Below are positions 44,290-52,445 of a stretch of 64,000 nucleotides of DNA, piece after piece. Source of the stretch: Pseudorhodobacter antarcticus (lineage in GTDB: Bacteria > Pseudomonadota > Alphaproteobacteria > Rhodobacterales > Rhodobacteraceae); assembly GCA_945862435.1 (NCBI GenBank), contig CAMAXX010000009.1, positions 1 to 64,000 of the forward strand, given 5' to 3'. Every line of letters begins with the position of its first letter. The first letter of the stretch is position 1. The notes under the pieces were generated by a model. The model searched no databases. It was not told the DNA's origin and worked only from the letters and a program-made list of their open reading frames with translations. The position numbers and the translations under genes were made by a program.

Positions 44290-45141
44290 TTACAGTTTGC
44301 GCGCAGAAAATGTATCGCAGTTTTCAAGGCTATCAGCCTTTAGCCCGCGTTCAAACCACGCCATACGCTGCGCCGAAGTGCCGTGCGTAAAGGTGTGCGG
44401 CATGGGCACCCCGCCCGCACTGCGTTGCAGCGTATCATCGCCGATTTGCTTGGCGGCGTTCTGCGCTTCGGCAAAGTCGCCTTTATCAATTGTGCCAAAC
44501 TGCGCCTTCACCTGCGCCGCCCAAATTCCTGCCAAACAGTCGGCCTGAAGTTCAATCCGCACAGATACTGCGTTCGAGGTGATCTGATCGCTGCTTTGGC
44601 GGATTTGGCTGGCCTGCGCCATGATGCCCAACTCGTTTTGCACATGATGCGCCACTTCATGCGCCACGACATAGGCCATGGCAAAATCGCCGCCCGCGCC
44701 AAGTTCGCGCTGCATGGTGTCAAAAAACGCTGTGTCGAGGTAAATTTTCTGATCGCCTGGGCAGTAAAATGGCCCCGTCGCCCCCGACGCATCGCCGCAG
44801 GGGCTGTCGGTTATGCCCGAATACAGCACCAAAGTGGGCGGGTTATACGGCGTGCCAAAGCTGTTTTCAAAAATTCCGCCCCAGATATCTTCGCTTTTGG
44901 CCAGCACGACGGACACAAACGCGCCCACATCGCGTTCGCTTTGCGAAAGGTCGGCGCTTTGGCTTTGCGTGGCAGGGGCGCCCGTTTGGTTCAACAGCGG
45001 GGTCAGATCAATGCCCATGAAATAGCCGATGATGACCACCGCCAACAGACCAATACCGCTTGCCCTGCCCGCGCGGCCCGTGGGACGTGCGCCCCGCCGA
45101 TCTTCGATGTTGTCACTGCGTCTTTGCCCACGCCATTGCAT
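44290..45141 (-). CDS. YpfJ-type neutral zinc metallopeptidase
   Basis: A 283-residue membrane-anchored protein. Residues 1-28 are Arg-rich and cytoplasmic (MQWRGQRRSDNIEDRRG is typical), followed by a single helix (about 30-48). The extracytoplasmic part carries the zinc motif HEVAHHVQ with His161, Glu162 and His165, preceded by PGDQKIYLDTAFFDTM and followed by RIELQADCLAGIWA, where Glu and Asp may complete the site. These belong to the putative neutral zinc metallopeptidase family (YpfJ, PF04228). Start ATG 45141 has GGAGAG; an upstream ATG lacks a site. Substrate unknown. Confidence 0.88.
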   Translation of the reverse strand: MQWRGQRRSDNIEDRRGARPTGRAGRASGIGLLAVVIIGYFMGIDLTPLLNQTGAPATQSQSADLSQSERDVGAFVSVVLAKSEDIWGGIFENSFGTPYNPPTLVLYSGITDSPCGDASGATGPFYCPGDQKIYLDTAFFDTMQRELGAGGDFAMAYVVAHEVAHHVQNELGIMAQASQIRQSSDQITSNAVSVRIELQADCLAGIWAAQVKAQFGTIDKGDFAEAQNAAKQIGDDTLQRSAGGVPMPHTFTHGTSAQRMAWFERGLKADSLENCDTFSARKL

Positions 45142-45249
45142 ATGCCACTCTCCACCAATTTGCGGCACATTAGCGCAAGCACGGCGTGTTGCAATCAGGC
45201 ATTGACCCCGCCTGCGCCGCGCCGCAAGAAGGCCGCAAAGGGGCGCGCT

Positions 45250-45834
45250 ATGTTTCGCAAACTATATCATTGGACTTTGGCCCAAGCCGCGTCGCGCCAT
45301 GCAGACAAAGCGCTGGCGGCCTCGTCTTTTGCGGAAAGCAGCTTTTTCCCGATTCCTGCCGATGTTTTGTTTATCCCGATGTGTTTGGCGCGGCCAGATA
45401 CGGCCTACCGCTTTGCGGCCATTGCCACAGTCACATCGGTTTTGGGCGGAATTTTTGGCTGGTGGATAGGGCAGTTTGCCTTTCAATCGCTCGCCGCCCC
45501 GCTTTTGGAATTTTACGGCAAGATGGCGGCGTTTGAGACGCTGAAATCAAACACAGCCGATGGGGCGATTTTGCTGATGCTGGTCACCTCGGGCGCCAGC
45601 CATATCCCGCCCATGAAAGTGGTCACGATCTTGTCAGGCGTGATCTCTTTCGATCTGAAGTGGTTCATCGTATCAGCCATTATTGCGCGGGGTGGACGGT
45701 TTTATCTGCTGGCCTATCTGCTGCGCCGCTTTGGCACTAAGGTGATCGATTTTATCGAGAGCCGCCTGCCGTGGGTGGCCGCTGCCTTTTTAGGGGTTCT
45801 GGCAGCGCTTTGGTGGGTTTTACATTATGGATAA
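45250..45834 (+). CDS. YqaA-family (DedA-related) membrane protein
   Basis: A 194-residue inner-membrane protein of the YqaA/SNARE-associated (VTT) group. It shows the family features FAESSFFPIPADVLFIPMCLARP (about residues 27-49), a GGIFGWWIG helix, and the mid-protein re-entrant region with VTSGASHIPPMKVVTILSGV and FIVSAIIARGGRFY (about residues 118-152). Related DedA proteins act as lipid flippases; function of YqaA itself is not settled. ATG 45250 follows AAAGGGG. The stop overlaps the start of dsbB by eight bases. Confidence 0.85.
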   Translation: MFRKLYHWTLAQAASRHADKALAASSFAESSFFPIPADVLFIPMCLARPDTAYRFAAIATVTSVLGGIFGWWIGQFAFQSLAAPLLEFYGKMAAFETLKSNTADGAILLMLVTSGASHIPPMKVVTILSGVISFDLKWFIVSAIIARGGRFYLLAYLLRRFGTKVIDFIESRLPWVAAAFLGVLAALWWVLHYG

Positions 45835-46300
45835 AGGGCTTATGACAAGAAATTCATACATTATTCTGGCCGCTGGCGGGTCTGCCGCGCTGCTGGCAGG
45901 TGCCTTTGGCTTTGAATATATCGGTGGGCTGTTGCCCTGCACCTTGTGCCTATGGCAGCGCTGGCCCCATGCGGCGGCCATTGCTTTGGGCGCGCTGGGC
46001 CTTGGCCTGCCACAGCGCATTTGGCCAATTTTGGGCGCGCTGGCGGCGCTGACCACTGCGGCCATCGCGCTGTTTCATGTTGGTGTCGAGCAGACATGGT
46101 GGGAGGGTTTGGCCACCTGCACAATCGATGCGTTGGCAGGGATCAGCGTGGATGACCTGCTGTCCACCGATACTTCAGTTGGCGCGCCGGTGCGCTGTGA
46201 TGCAATTGCGTGGCAGATGTTTGGCATCTCGATGGCGGGGTGGAATGGCCTGATTTCCCTGATGCTGGCGGGGTTTTGGATAAGGGCAGCGCGGACATAA
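45827..46300 (+). CDS. dsbB: DsbB-family disulfide bond formation protein
   Basis: A 157-residue four-helix membrane protein that reoxidises periplasmic DsbA and passes electrons to quinone. The first redox pair is Cys38-Cys41 (LPCTLC, just after helix 1, with the conserved following WQRWPH), and the second pair is Cys98 (LATCTI) and Cys124 (VRCDA) in the second periplasmic loop. Overlap with yqaA suggests translational coupling. Met6 (ATG 45842, near AAAGGG) is an alternative start. Confidence 0.9.
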   Translation: MDKGLMTRNSYIILAAGGSAALLAGAFGFEYIGGLLPCTLCLWQRWPHAAAIALGALGLGLPQRIWPILGALAALTTAAIALFHVGVEQTWWEGLATCTIDALAGISVDDLLSTDTSVGAPVRCDAIAWQMFGISMAGWNGLISLMLAGFWIRAART

Positions 46301-46303
46301 AAA

Positions 46304-46325
46304 AGGCCCCGCTGCTGCGGGGCCT
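46304..46325 (-). terminator. Terminator between dsbB and the OmpA-domain gene
   Basis: AGGCCCCGC-TGCT-GCGGGGCCT, a nine-base-pair stem. On the minus strand it is followed by a T-run (TTTTTT, from 46303 down), so it ends the ompA-domain transcript; on the plus strand it may help end dsbB. Confidence 0.85.
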
Positions 46326-46348
46326 ATCTGGTTCGTGCCTGTCCTAAG

Positions 46349-48643
46349 TTACGGCATGGGCCGAAGCAGCGGCGTGATCAACCGCACAGAAACGCGGCGG
46401 TTTTGCGGCTCGCTGGCCTCAGTATCAATCCGTAATTCCGTCTCGCCATAGCCTTGTACGATCAAGTTTTCAGGTGGGATGGCGAAATATTCCGACAAGG
46501 CCAGCGCAACCGATTCTGCACGGCGGTCTGACAGGGCAAGGTTCAGTGCTGCCGCGCCCGTGGCATCGGTATGCCCTTCAATCAAGAACATCTCGGCGGG
46601 GTTTTTCACCAGCATATCCTGCATTACCGCGCCCAAATCGGCCAAAGCATTGGCCTGTTCGGGCGTGATCGCGGCAGAGCCAGAGGCAAAGGTAACCCGT
46701 TCGACATCTACCTCGGCCGCAAGTGCCCGCACTTCGGCGATATCGCGAATTTGCCGTAGGCTAAAACCGCGATCCAGCTTTTCAATCTGGCGCGCAGCAA
46801 TGGCGGCGCGCAAGGCGGCATCCTCGCTGCGGGTCGAGCCAACAACCCGCGGGCGCGGCAGGTCGGCCACATTGACGGGACGTTCGGGCGCGAATTCGTC
46901 CAGCAGCACCAATTCACGTCCAAGGCGGTCATATTGTGCGCGGCGCAGCACACGGCCCGTGGCATCGCGGACAGTCACAACTTGGGTGCCATCGGCGCGC
47001 TGCACGATGGTGCGCGACGAGCCATCGTTATATGTTTCGGTGCGCACGGTTGATCCCGCTTGGCGCAAGATCGCGTCGTCATCTTTATACAGCCCATAGG
47101 TACCATCTGGGTTTTGCACCACCACGCGGTCACCCGTGTTCGAGACGACAGTTGATTTGCCCTGAATAGAATTCAGCACTTGGCCGATCACCACCGCGCC
47201 CAGCACGAACAGTCCGACCTTTTCCAAATCGGAAAGACCCGTCTTTTTGCCATCAGCGTTTTTCTTGGGCGCGGCTTTGAATTCCTGCGCAGAGGATCGT
47301 GTTTGTGCGGCCGTGACGGTTTGCACAGTGGTGGCAACAGTATTTGCAGGCGCTGGGATCGCGTTTAGTGCGGCCTCGGCATCGGCAGAATCGATCGGCG
47401 CATCGCTGCCCGCGTCTGTCTCTATCACGGGCACTGGCGCGTCCACAGGTGCAGCCACTTCGGGCGGGGTCGCCTCGCCGTTAAGTTCGGCAGGGGCTGC
47501 CAACAAAGTCGTCAACGCCTCGGCTTCCGTGTCAGATACGACGGGCGCATCGATCAGCGGGGCTTCGGGGTCGATCGGGGTTTCTTCGGCGAGCAGTCCT
47601 GCGGCGGGGTCAATCGGGGTGCCATCGGCTGATGTTGTTTCCGCAGCACCTTCAGCCAAAGCGGCCTCGGTTTGAGCCTGAATTTCCGCATCTGTTAGGA
47701 CTTCGGGCGCGGCTTCATTGCCAGTCTGCGCGGCGGCATCAGCCTCTGCCTGAGCCGCTGCATCAGCCTCTTCCTGCGCGGCTACGTCAGCCACTGCCTG
47801 AGCGGCAGCATCCGCCTCTTCCTGAGCGGCAGCATCAGACACTTCCTGCGCGGCGGCATCAGCCTCTTCCTCCGCCGCTGCATCAACTTCTTCCTGCGCG
47901 GCTGCTTCAGCTTCTGCCTGCGCGGCGGCATCTGCCTCTTCCTGCGCGGCTGCTTCAGCCTCTTCCTGAGCCGCTGCGTCAGCTTCTGCCTGAGCCGCTG
48001 CGTCAGCTTCTGCCTGCGCGGCGGCTTCTGCCTCTGCCTCTGCCTCTGCAGCTGCCTCAGCTTCTGCCTGTGCGGCAGCCTCAGCTTCTGCCTGTGCGGC
48101 TGCCTCAGCTTCTTCCTGCGCCGCTGCGTCAGCTTCTGCCTGCGCGGCTGCCTCAGCTTCTGCCTGCGCGGCTGCCTCAGCTTCTGCCTCTGCGGCAGCC
48201 TCAGCTTCTGCCTCTGCGGCTGCCTCAGCCTCTGCCTCTGCGGCTGCCTCAGCCTCTGCTTGCGCGGCTGCCTCAGCTTCTGCCTGTGCGGCGGCCTCAG
48301 CTTCTGCCTGTGCGGCGGCCTCAGCTTCTGCCTCTGCGGCTGCCTCGGCTTCTGCCTGAGCGGCTGCCTCAGCTTCTGCCTGCGCGGCAGCCTCAGCTTC
48401 TGCCTCTGCGGCAGCCTCAGCCTCAGCCTCACGGTCTAGATCGCGTTGAATTTTATTGGCAGCTTTCTGAATCTCTTCATCTTCCAGATCGCAAACCAAT
48501 TCGGCCGTCGGCTCACACAGCACTGTGCCATCTGCGGCGATAATTCTGCCTGTATCGTCCATCACCTGCGCCATCATCGGCAGCGGGGCCATCGGCATCA
48601 TCGCCATCGACACGATTGTGGTTGAGGTCAGCAAACGCTTCAT
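46349..48643 (-). CDS. OmpA-domain protein with long Ala/Glu octapeptide tract
   Basis: A 764-residue exported protein. Signal peptide about residues 1-26 (MKRLLTSTTIVSMAMM, cut after MMAQ). A short domain with two Cys (LCEPTAELVCDLED, about 39-52) is followed by a roughly 235-residue tract (about 71-305) of near-perfect AEAEAAAQ-type repeats, drifting to AEADAAAQ and QEEADAAA. Then an acidic Pro/Ala/Thr-rich linker, a short hydrophobic segment (VGLFVLGAVVIGQVL), a beta-rich part with VVVQNPDGTYGLYKDD, and a C-terminal OmpA peptidoglycan-binding domain (last about 110 residues; FLIEGHTDATGAAALNLALSDRRAESV). Start ATG 48643 has GAAGGA. Probably links envelope layers across the periplasm, the tract acting as a long helix; the repeat part is inferred only from composition. 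Confidence 0.85.
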   Translation of the reverse strand: MKRLLTSTTIVSMAMMPMAPLPMMAQVMDDTGRIIAADGTVLCEPTAELVCDLEDEEIQKAANKIQRDLDREAEAEAAAEAEAEAAAQAEAEAAAQAEAEAAAEAEAEAAAQAEAEAAAQAEAEAAAQAEAEAAAEAEAEAAAEAEAEAAAEAEAEAAAQAEAEAAAQAEADAAAQEEAEAAAQAEAEAAAQAEAEAAAEAEAEAEAAAQAEADAAAQAEADAAAQEEAEAAAQEEADAAAQAEAEAAAQEEVDAAAEEEADAAAQEVSDAAAQEEADAAAQAVADVAAQEEADAAAQAEADAAAQTGNEAAPEVLTDAEIQAQTEAALAEGAAETTSADGTPIDPAAGLLAEETPIDPEAPLIDAPVVSDTEAEALTTLLAAPAELNGEATPPEVAAPVDAPVPVIETDAGSDAPIDSADAEAALNAIPAPANTVATTVQTVTAAQTRSSAQEFKAAPKKNADGKKTGLSDLEKVGLFVLGAVVIGQVLNSIQGKSTVVSNTGDRVVVQNPDGTYGLYKDDDAILRQAGSTVRTETYNDGSSRTIVQRADGTQVVTVRDATGRVLRRAQYDRLGRELVLLDEFAPERPVNVADLPRPRVVGSTRSEDAALRAAIAARQIEKLDRGFSLRQIRDIAEVRALAAEVDVERVTFASGSAAITPEQANALADLGAVMQDMLVKNPAEMFLIEGHTDATGAAALNLALSDRRAESVALALSEYFAIPPENLIVQGYGETELRIDTEASEPQNRRVSVRLITPLLRPMP
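47729..48432 (-). repeat. 24-bp tandem repeats encoding an Ala/Glu octapeptide
   Basis: About 29 imperfect 24-base units, read on the plus strand as variants of GCCTCAGCTTCTGCCTGCGC plus GGCT, all in frame within the OmpA-domain gene. Each unit encodes eight residues of the AEAEAAAQ type. Near 48030 a unit is disrupted by six extra bases (an added Ala-Glu). Units at the 47.75-47.95 kb end are more diverged (Asp for Glu, QEE for QAE). Such tracts change length readily. Confidence 0.85.
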
Positions 48644-48847
48644 AATTCGTCCTTCCATCTGCAAACGGCAACCCGTCGTGCCGCCTTCCAGTTCTTTTGC
48701 CAAATCTGCGCCCGCTATGCGATAACAGTTTCGTATAATAGGCGGATCAATGCGCGTTATCTTCTAGCAAAACCCAAAAGCTGCTTGGCCCCACCTTGCG
48801 TTTTGTGCAGATTGCGAAAAAGGCCCATCCGCCCATCAGGAGAGAGA

Positions 48848-49891
48848 ATGCGCGCCCTTGCCATAACCTGCGTCAAGAATGAAGGCGCGTTTTTGCTGGA
48901 ATGGCTGGCGCACCACCGCGCGTTAGACTTTACCGATTTTCTGATCTACTCGAACGATTGCAGCGATGGCACTGATGCAATGCTAGACCGCCTGCAAGAT
49001 TTGGGTTGGCTGACCCATATTCGTAACGATGGCCCGCATGAAAAAGGGCCGCAATGGGCAATGTTGAAGAACGCCGAACAGCATCCCCTGACCTTGGCTG
49101 CGGCTTGGGTTATGGTGCTGGATGTGGACGAATTTGTAAACATCCACGCGGGGTGCAAAACGCTGGGCGATTTGCTGGCAGCCCTTCCAAGTGCTGATGC
49201 AATCACGCTGACATGGCGGGTGTTTGGCAACGGCGGCGCGGTGGAAATGTGCGATGCGCCCGTAACCACCAGCTTTACCCTTGCCGCCCCTGTCACGCTG
49301 GGCTGGCCTTGGCGCGCGCAAATGTTCAAAACTTTGACGCGCGGGCCAGCGCATGGCCCCTTTGCCAAACTGGGCGTTCACCGCCCGCGCAACGCCAAAG
49401 ACGGCGCAAGCCCACGCTGGTATGACGGCGCTGGCCGCGCTTTGGGCGGCGAATTTGCCGGCGGGCGGGTGTTTTCGGATTATACGCAAGATAACTATGC
49501 GCTGGCGCAATTGAACCATTACCCACTTGGATCCATCGAGAATTATCTGGTCAAAGCCGACCGCGGTCGTGCCAACCGCGAAGCTTCCGGCTTTGACATG
49601 GGCTATTGGATTGAGCGGAATTTGAACGAGGTGAAAGACACCAGCATTGCAGGTCTAGACAGCCAAAGCTTGCGCGCGGCGCTGCACGCCGACCCCGTTC
49701 TAGGGGGGCTGCACAAACGCGCCTTTGCATGGCGCAAGGCCCGCTTTGCCGAATTGATGCAGCAAGAGCCTTGGCGCGCCTTGTATGGCCGCCTGCGTAT
49801 GGCCGCGCCTTCGCGGGCGCTTAGCGCGGATGAAGCACGCGAGATAACGCGCCACATCCCGCAGGTTCAGGATAAAGGAATTAGTAGCTGA
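48848..49891 (+). CDS. Family 2-type glycosyltransferase
   Basis: A 347-residue protein of the GT2-like (Glyco_tranf_2_4) group common in Rhodobacterales. It begins MRALAITCVKNEGAFLLEWLAHH, then a nucleotide-sugar site (FLIYSNDCSDGTDAMLDRL) and a DxD motif in VMVLDVDEFVNIH (Asp92, Asp94); a further HYPLGSIENYLVKADRGRANRE segment near residue 225 is shared by relatives. No membrane segment; likely acts on a cell-surface polysaccharide or lipid. Start ATG 48848 has AGGAGAGAG. Its end overlaps that of the opposite-strand DUF1311 gene by 11 bases. Confidence 0.82.
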   Translation: MRALAITCVKNEGAFLLEWLAHHRALDFTDFLIYSNDCSDGTDAMLDRLQDLGWLTHIRNDGPHEKGPQWAMLKNAEQHPLTLAAAWVMVLDVDEFVNIHAGCKTLGDLLAALPSADAITLTWRVFGNGGAVEMCDAPVTTSFTLAAPVTLGWPWRAQMFKTLTRGPAHGPFAKLGVHRPRNAKDGASPRWYDGAGRALGGEFAGGRVFSDYTQDNYALAQLNHYPLGSIENYLVKADRGRANREASGFDMGYWIERNLNEVKDTSIAGLDSQSLRAALHADPVLGGLHKRAFAWRKARFAELMQQEPWRALYGRLRMAAPSRALSADEAREITRHIPQVQDKGISS

Positions 49892-50291
49892 CGACCAGCC
49901 GCGCCAAAACCTTGCTGCGCGCCTGGGTTTCGGTTAGCAGACAAGACATAATCGCAATGCCCTGCCCCGATCCGCCCACCCAATTGAACCCCTCAGCCGC
50001 GCAAGTGCCATCGCGCACCGCGATCCATGCGCGCTGCGCACCGCGCAGAGCATCTTGCGCGCCGCGCTCGGATTTGGGCAGGCTTTCGTCAATCGATTTC
50101 ATCTGGGCCATGGCCGATTTATAGGCGGCGTTTAGCACCGCATCGGCCGCCGCATATTGCTTATCCAAACATGCGCTCATGGATACAGTATCTTGCGCCA
50201 AATCACAGTTAGCGCTTTGCGCCATGGCCTGCGCCGCGCCCAAAACCCCCAGCGCGATGGTCAGGGTTAGGCTTAAATATGGTTGTCGCAT
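49881..50291 (-). CDS. DUF1311 / LprI-like secreted protein
   Basis: A 136-residue exported protein with a signal peptide (about residues 1-24, cut after AMAQ). The mature part has the LprI/DUF1311 pattern: CDLAQDTVSMSACLDKQYAAADAVLNAAYKSAM (two Cys), then LRGAQRAWIAVRDGTCAAEG (about residues 82-101) and SCLLTETQARSKVL. Family members include a lysozyme inhibitor of mycobacteria; the role in Gram-negatives is unclear. Start ATG 50291 has GGAG upstream. Convergent with the glycosyltransferase gene, with overlapping 3' ends. Confidence 0.82.
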   Translation of the reverse strand: MRQPYLSLTLTIALGVLGAAQAMAQSANCDLAQDTVSMSACLDKQYAAADAVLNAAYKSAMAQMKSIDESLPKSERGAQDALRGAQRAWIAVRDGTCAAEGFNWVGGSGQGIAIMSCLLTETQARSKVLARLVVSY

Positions 50292-50388
50292 TATCTTGTC
50301 TCCAAAATTCAATGTTTGAACCCTGTATGGCCCGATTGCCCGTGCAATGCATCTGGAAATGCGCGCCGCGATGCGCTAATCGGCTTGG

Positions 50389-51432
50389 ATGACTGATATC
50401 CTGACCATCCCTCGCCCTGACGATATGCATCTGCATCTGCGCGATGGCGCAGTGCTGGCAGGGGTTTTGCCCGAAACCGCGCGCCATTTTGGCCGTGCGA
50501 TCATTATGCCCAATTTGGTGCCCCCCATAGTGACGATGGCTGATGCGCAAGCCTACCGCGCGCGCATTATGGCGGTCTTGCCGAAAGGCGCAGATTTCAC
50601 CCCGCTGATGACGCTATACCTGACCGAAGGCACCGATGCGGGTGATGTCGCCGCCGCCCACGGCGCAGGACTGATCCATGCGGTCAAGCTTTATCCAGCA
50701 GGCGCTACCACCAATTCGCACGGCGGGGTGCGCGATTTTACCCGCGTTCTGCCCGTGCTGGAAAAGATGGCCGAAATAGGCCTGCCCCTTTGCATCCATG
50801 GCGAAGTGACCGACCCCGATGTCGATATATTCGACCGCGAGGCCGTGTTCATCGACACAGTTCTTGATCCGCTGCGCCAGCGCCTGCCAAGCCTTCGCGT
50901 GGTAATGGAACATATCACGACATCGCAAGGCGTCAATTATGCCCGCACGGGCGGCGACAATTTGGCCGCGACAATCACCACGCACCATCTGATTATCAAT
51001 CGCAATCACATCTTAGCTGGCGGCATCAAGCCGCATTACTACTGCCTGCCCGTAGCCAAGCGCGAAAGTCACCGCTTGGCCCTGCGCGAAGCAGCCACCA
51101 GTGGCGAGGCGCGGTTTTTCTTGGGTACCGACAGCGCCCCACATATCGACGCGCTTAAAGAACAGGCTTGCGGCTGCGCGGGGTGTTTCACCGCCACCAA
51201 TACCATGCCCCTGCTGGCGCATGTGTTTGAAGAAATGGGCGCGCTGGATCGACTGGCAGGGTTTACATCACGCTTTGGGGCCGGATTTTATGGCCTGCCT
51301 GTTTCTGGCAAAACCCTGACCCTGACCAAATCAGCCGCGCCTGCCATCTGGCCCGAAAAGCTGGATACAGGCGCCGGGCCCGTCACCATCTTTCACCCTG
51401 GCTTTCCTGTGTTTTGGCAGGTCAACTCTTGA
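50389..51432 (+). CDS. pyrC: Dihydroorotase
   Basis: Cyclises carbamoyl aspartate to dihydroorotate, third step of UMP synthesis. The 347-residue class II enzyme has the metal-binding [13 protein letters not shown] (about residues 10-22), the Lys region [14 protein letters not shown] (carboxylated Lys near residue 102), ICLHGE-like [14 protein letters not shown] and the [10 protein letters not shown] motif (Asp near residue 247). No ribosome site better than GGCTTGG is seen before ATG 50389. Precedes pyrE on the same strand. Confidence 0.95.
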   Translation: MTDILTIPRPDDMHLHLRDGAVLAGVLPETARHFGRAIIMPNLVPPIVTMADAQAYRARIMAVLPKGADFTPLMTLYLTEGTDAGDVAAAHGAGLIHAVKLYPAGATTNSHGGVRDFTRVLPVLEKMAEIGLPLCIHGEVTDPDVDIFDREAVFIDTVLDPLRQRLPSLRVVMEHITTSQGVNYARTGGDNLAATITTHHLIINRNHILAGGIKPHYYCLPVAKRESHRLALREAATSGEARFFLGTDSAPHIDALKEQACGCAGCFTATNTMPLLAHVFEEMGALDRLAGFTSRFGAGFYGLPVSGKTLTLTKSAAPAIWPEKLDTGAGPVTIFHPGFPVFWQVNS

Positions 51433-51443
51433 TTTCACATTGG

Positions 51444-51508
51444 CGCAAATATACTCGCCGAAGGCTTCTGGTGGTGATGCCAGATGCCTGCGGCGCAGGT
51501 ATTTTTGT
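51444..51508. repeat. Inverted repeat in the pyrC-pyrE gap
   Basis: CAAATATACTCGCCGAAGGC (51446-51465) is an imperfect inverted match to GCCTGCGGCGCAGGTATTTTTG (about 51486-51507). The AAATA core and G/C-rich stem recall the repeat family at 401, 23445, 33160 and 55793, but lack the TTCCTnACTC part. A hairpin between two operon genes, possibly a partial terminator or REP-like element. Confidence 0.5.
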
Positions 51509-51535
51509 CAGTATGAAAGCGCGAAAGGCACATTG

Positions 51536-52210
51536 ATGATCCCCACGTCCTTCCCCCCTGCCGATGAAATTGCCCGCCTGACCGCGCGCGCGCTTTTGGA
51601 AATTAAGGCCGTACATTTCAATGCAGCAGAGCCCTTTAAACTGGCCTCGGGCCTGCCCAGCCCCACCTATATTGATTGCCGCAAGTTGATTTCTTATCCG
51701 CGGATCCGTTCAACCTTGATGGATTTTCTATGCGTCACTGTCATGCGCAATGCGGGGTTCGAGGCGTTTGACAATATCGCGGGCGGCGAGACGGCGGGCA
51801 TTCCCTTTGCGGCCCTTGTGGCAGAACGCATGGCGCTGCCAATGACCTATGTGCGCAAAAAGCCAAAAGGTTATGGGCGCAATGCCCGCATTGAGGGCGC
51901 GATGCGCGAAGGCGAGCGCGTGCTGCTTGTCGAAGATCTAACCACCGACGGCGGATCGAAACTGTCCTTTGTCGATGCCATCCGCGAGACAGGTGCAAGC
52001 TGCGCCCACACAGCGGTAATTTTTTACTACGGGATTTTTCCTGAAACCACACAGCGCTTAGCAGATCACGGCGTGGCTTTGCACCATCTGTGCACATGGT
52101 GGGATGTATTGGCCGAAGCGCGCGCGCAAGCGGCATTTGACGCAGCCACCTTGGCCGAAGTGGAGGTCTTTTTGCAAAACCCCCGCGCGTGGCAAGCGTT
52201 GCGCGCCTAG
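51536..52210 (+). CDS. pyrE: Orotate phosphoribosyltransferase
   Basis: Forms OMP from orotate and PRPP. The 224-residue protein has the substrate segment [19 protein letters not shown] (about residues 33-51), [13 protein letters not shown], the flexible-loop lysines [16 protein letters not shown], and the PRPP motif [17 protein letters not shown] (about residues 124-140). Start ATG 51536 follows AAAGG; the open frame before it includes the inverted-repeat region and is not coding. Confidence 0.95.
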   Translation: MIPTSFPPADEIARLTARALLEIKAVHFNAAEPFKLASGLPSPTYIDCRKLISYPRIRSTLMDFLCVTVMRNAGFEAFDNIAGGETAGIPFAALVAERMALPMTYVRKKPKGYGRNARIEGAMREGERVLLVEDLTTDGGSKLSFVDAIRETGASCAHTAVIFYYGIFPETTQRLADHGVALHHLCTWWDVLAEARAQAAFDAATLAEVEVFLQNPRAWQALRA

Positions 52211-52365
52211 TCGTTTTTTCAGGGGACGGGCCTGTGCAGACTTTGGGGATAAGGGCACGGCGAATCTGCGCCGCTCGCTTCGTGCCCCAAGATGTGGTAG
52301 TTCGTGCGCAGAGGTCACCCAAAAAGGTCCACGTTTTGCGATTATGGGCGCGACTCCCCCCAAAG

Positions 52366-52374
52366 TTATCCACA
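52366..52374 (+). promoter_or_regulatory. Consensus DnaA box upstream of dnaB
   Basis: TTATCCACA matches the DnaA-box consensus exactly, 72 bases before the dnaB ATG. In the same 235-base gap TGGGGATAA (about 52249-52257) is a one-mismatch box on the other strand. About two exact matches are expected by chance in 64 kb, so this alone is weak. Otherwise 52211-52445 holds no gene; it is the dnaB promoter region. Confidence 0.3.
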
Positions 52375-52445
52375 TTGCAGGGAAGGCGGTGGCGCAGTAG
52401 CTAGGTTCTTTATAAAGACCAGATCAGGCCAGAAAAGAGGACGCG

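Noticed and set aside
47729..48432. Could the regular repeats be a CRISPR array?
   Set aside because: Units are directly adjacent with no unique spacers and keep a reading frame; they encode protein repeats.
47632..48543. Plus-strand frame of 303 codons (Leu/Pro/Arg/Gln repeats) and a minus-strand frame of 216 codons over the OmpA repeat tract
   Set aside because: Both are other-frame readings of the 24-bp tandem repeats; the OmpA-domain frame has signal peptide, domain and terminator.
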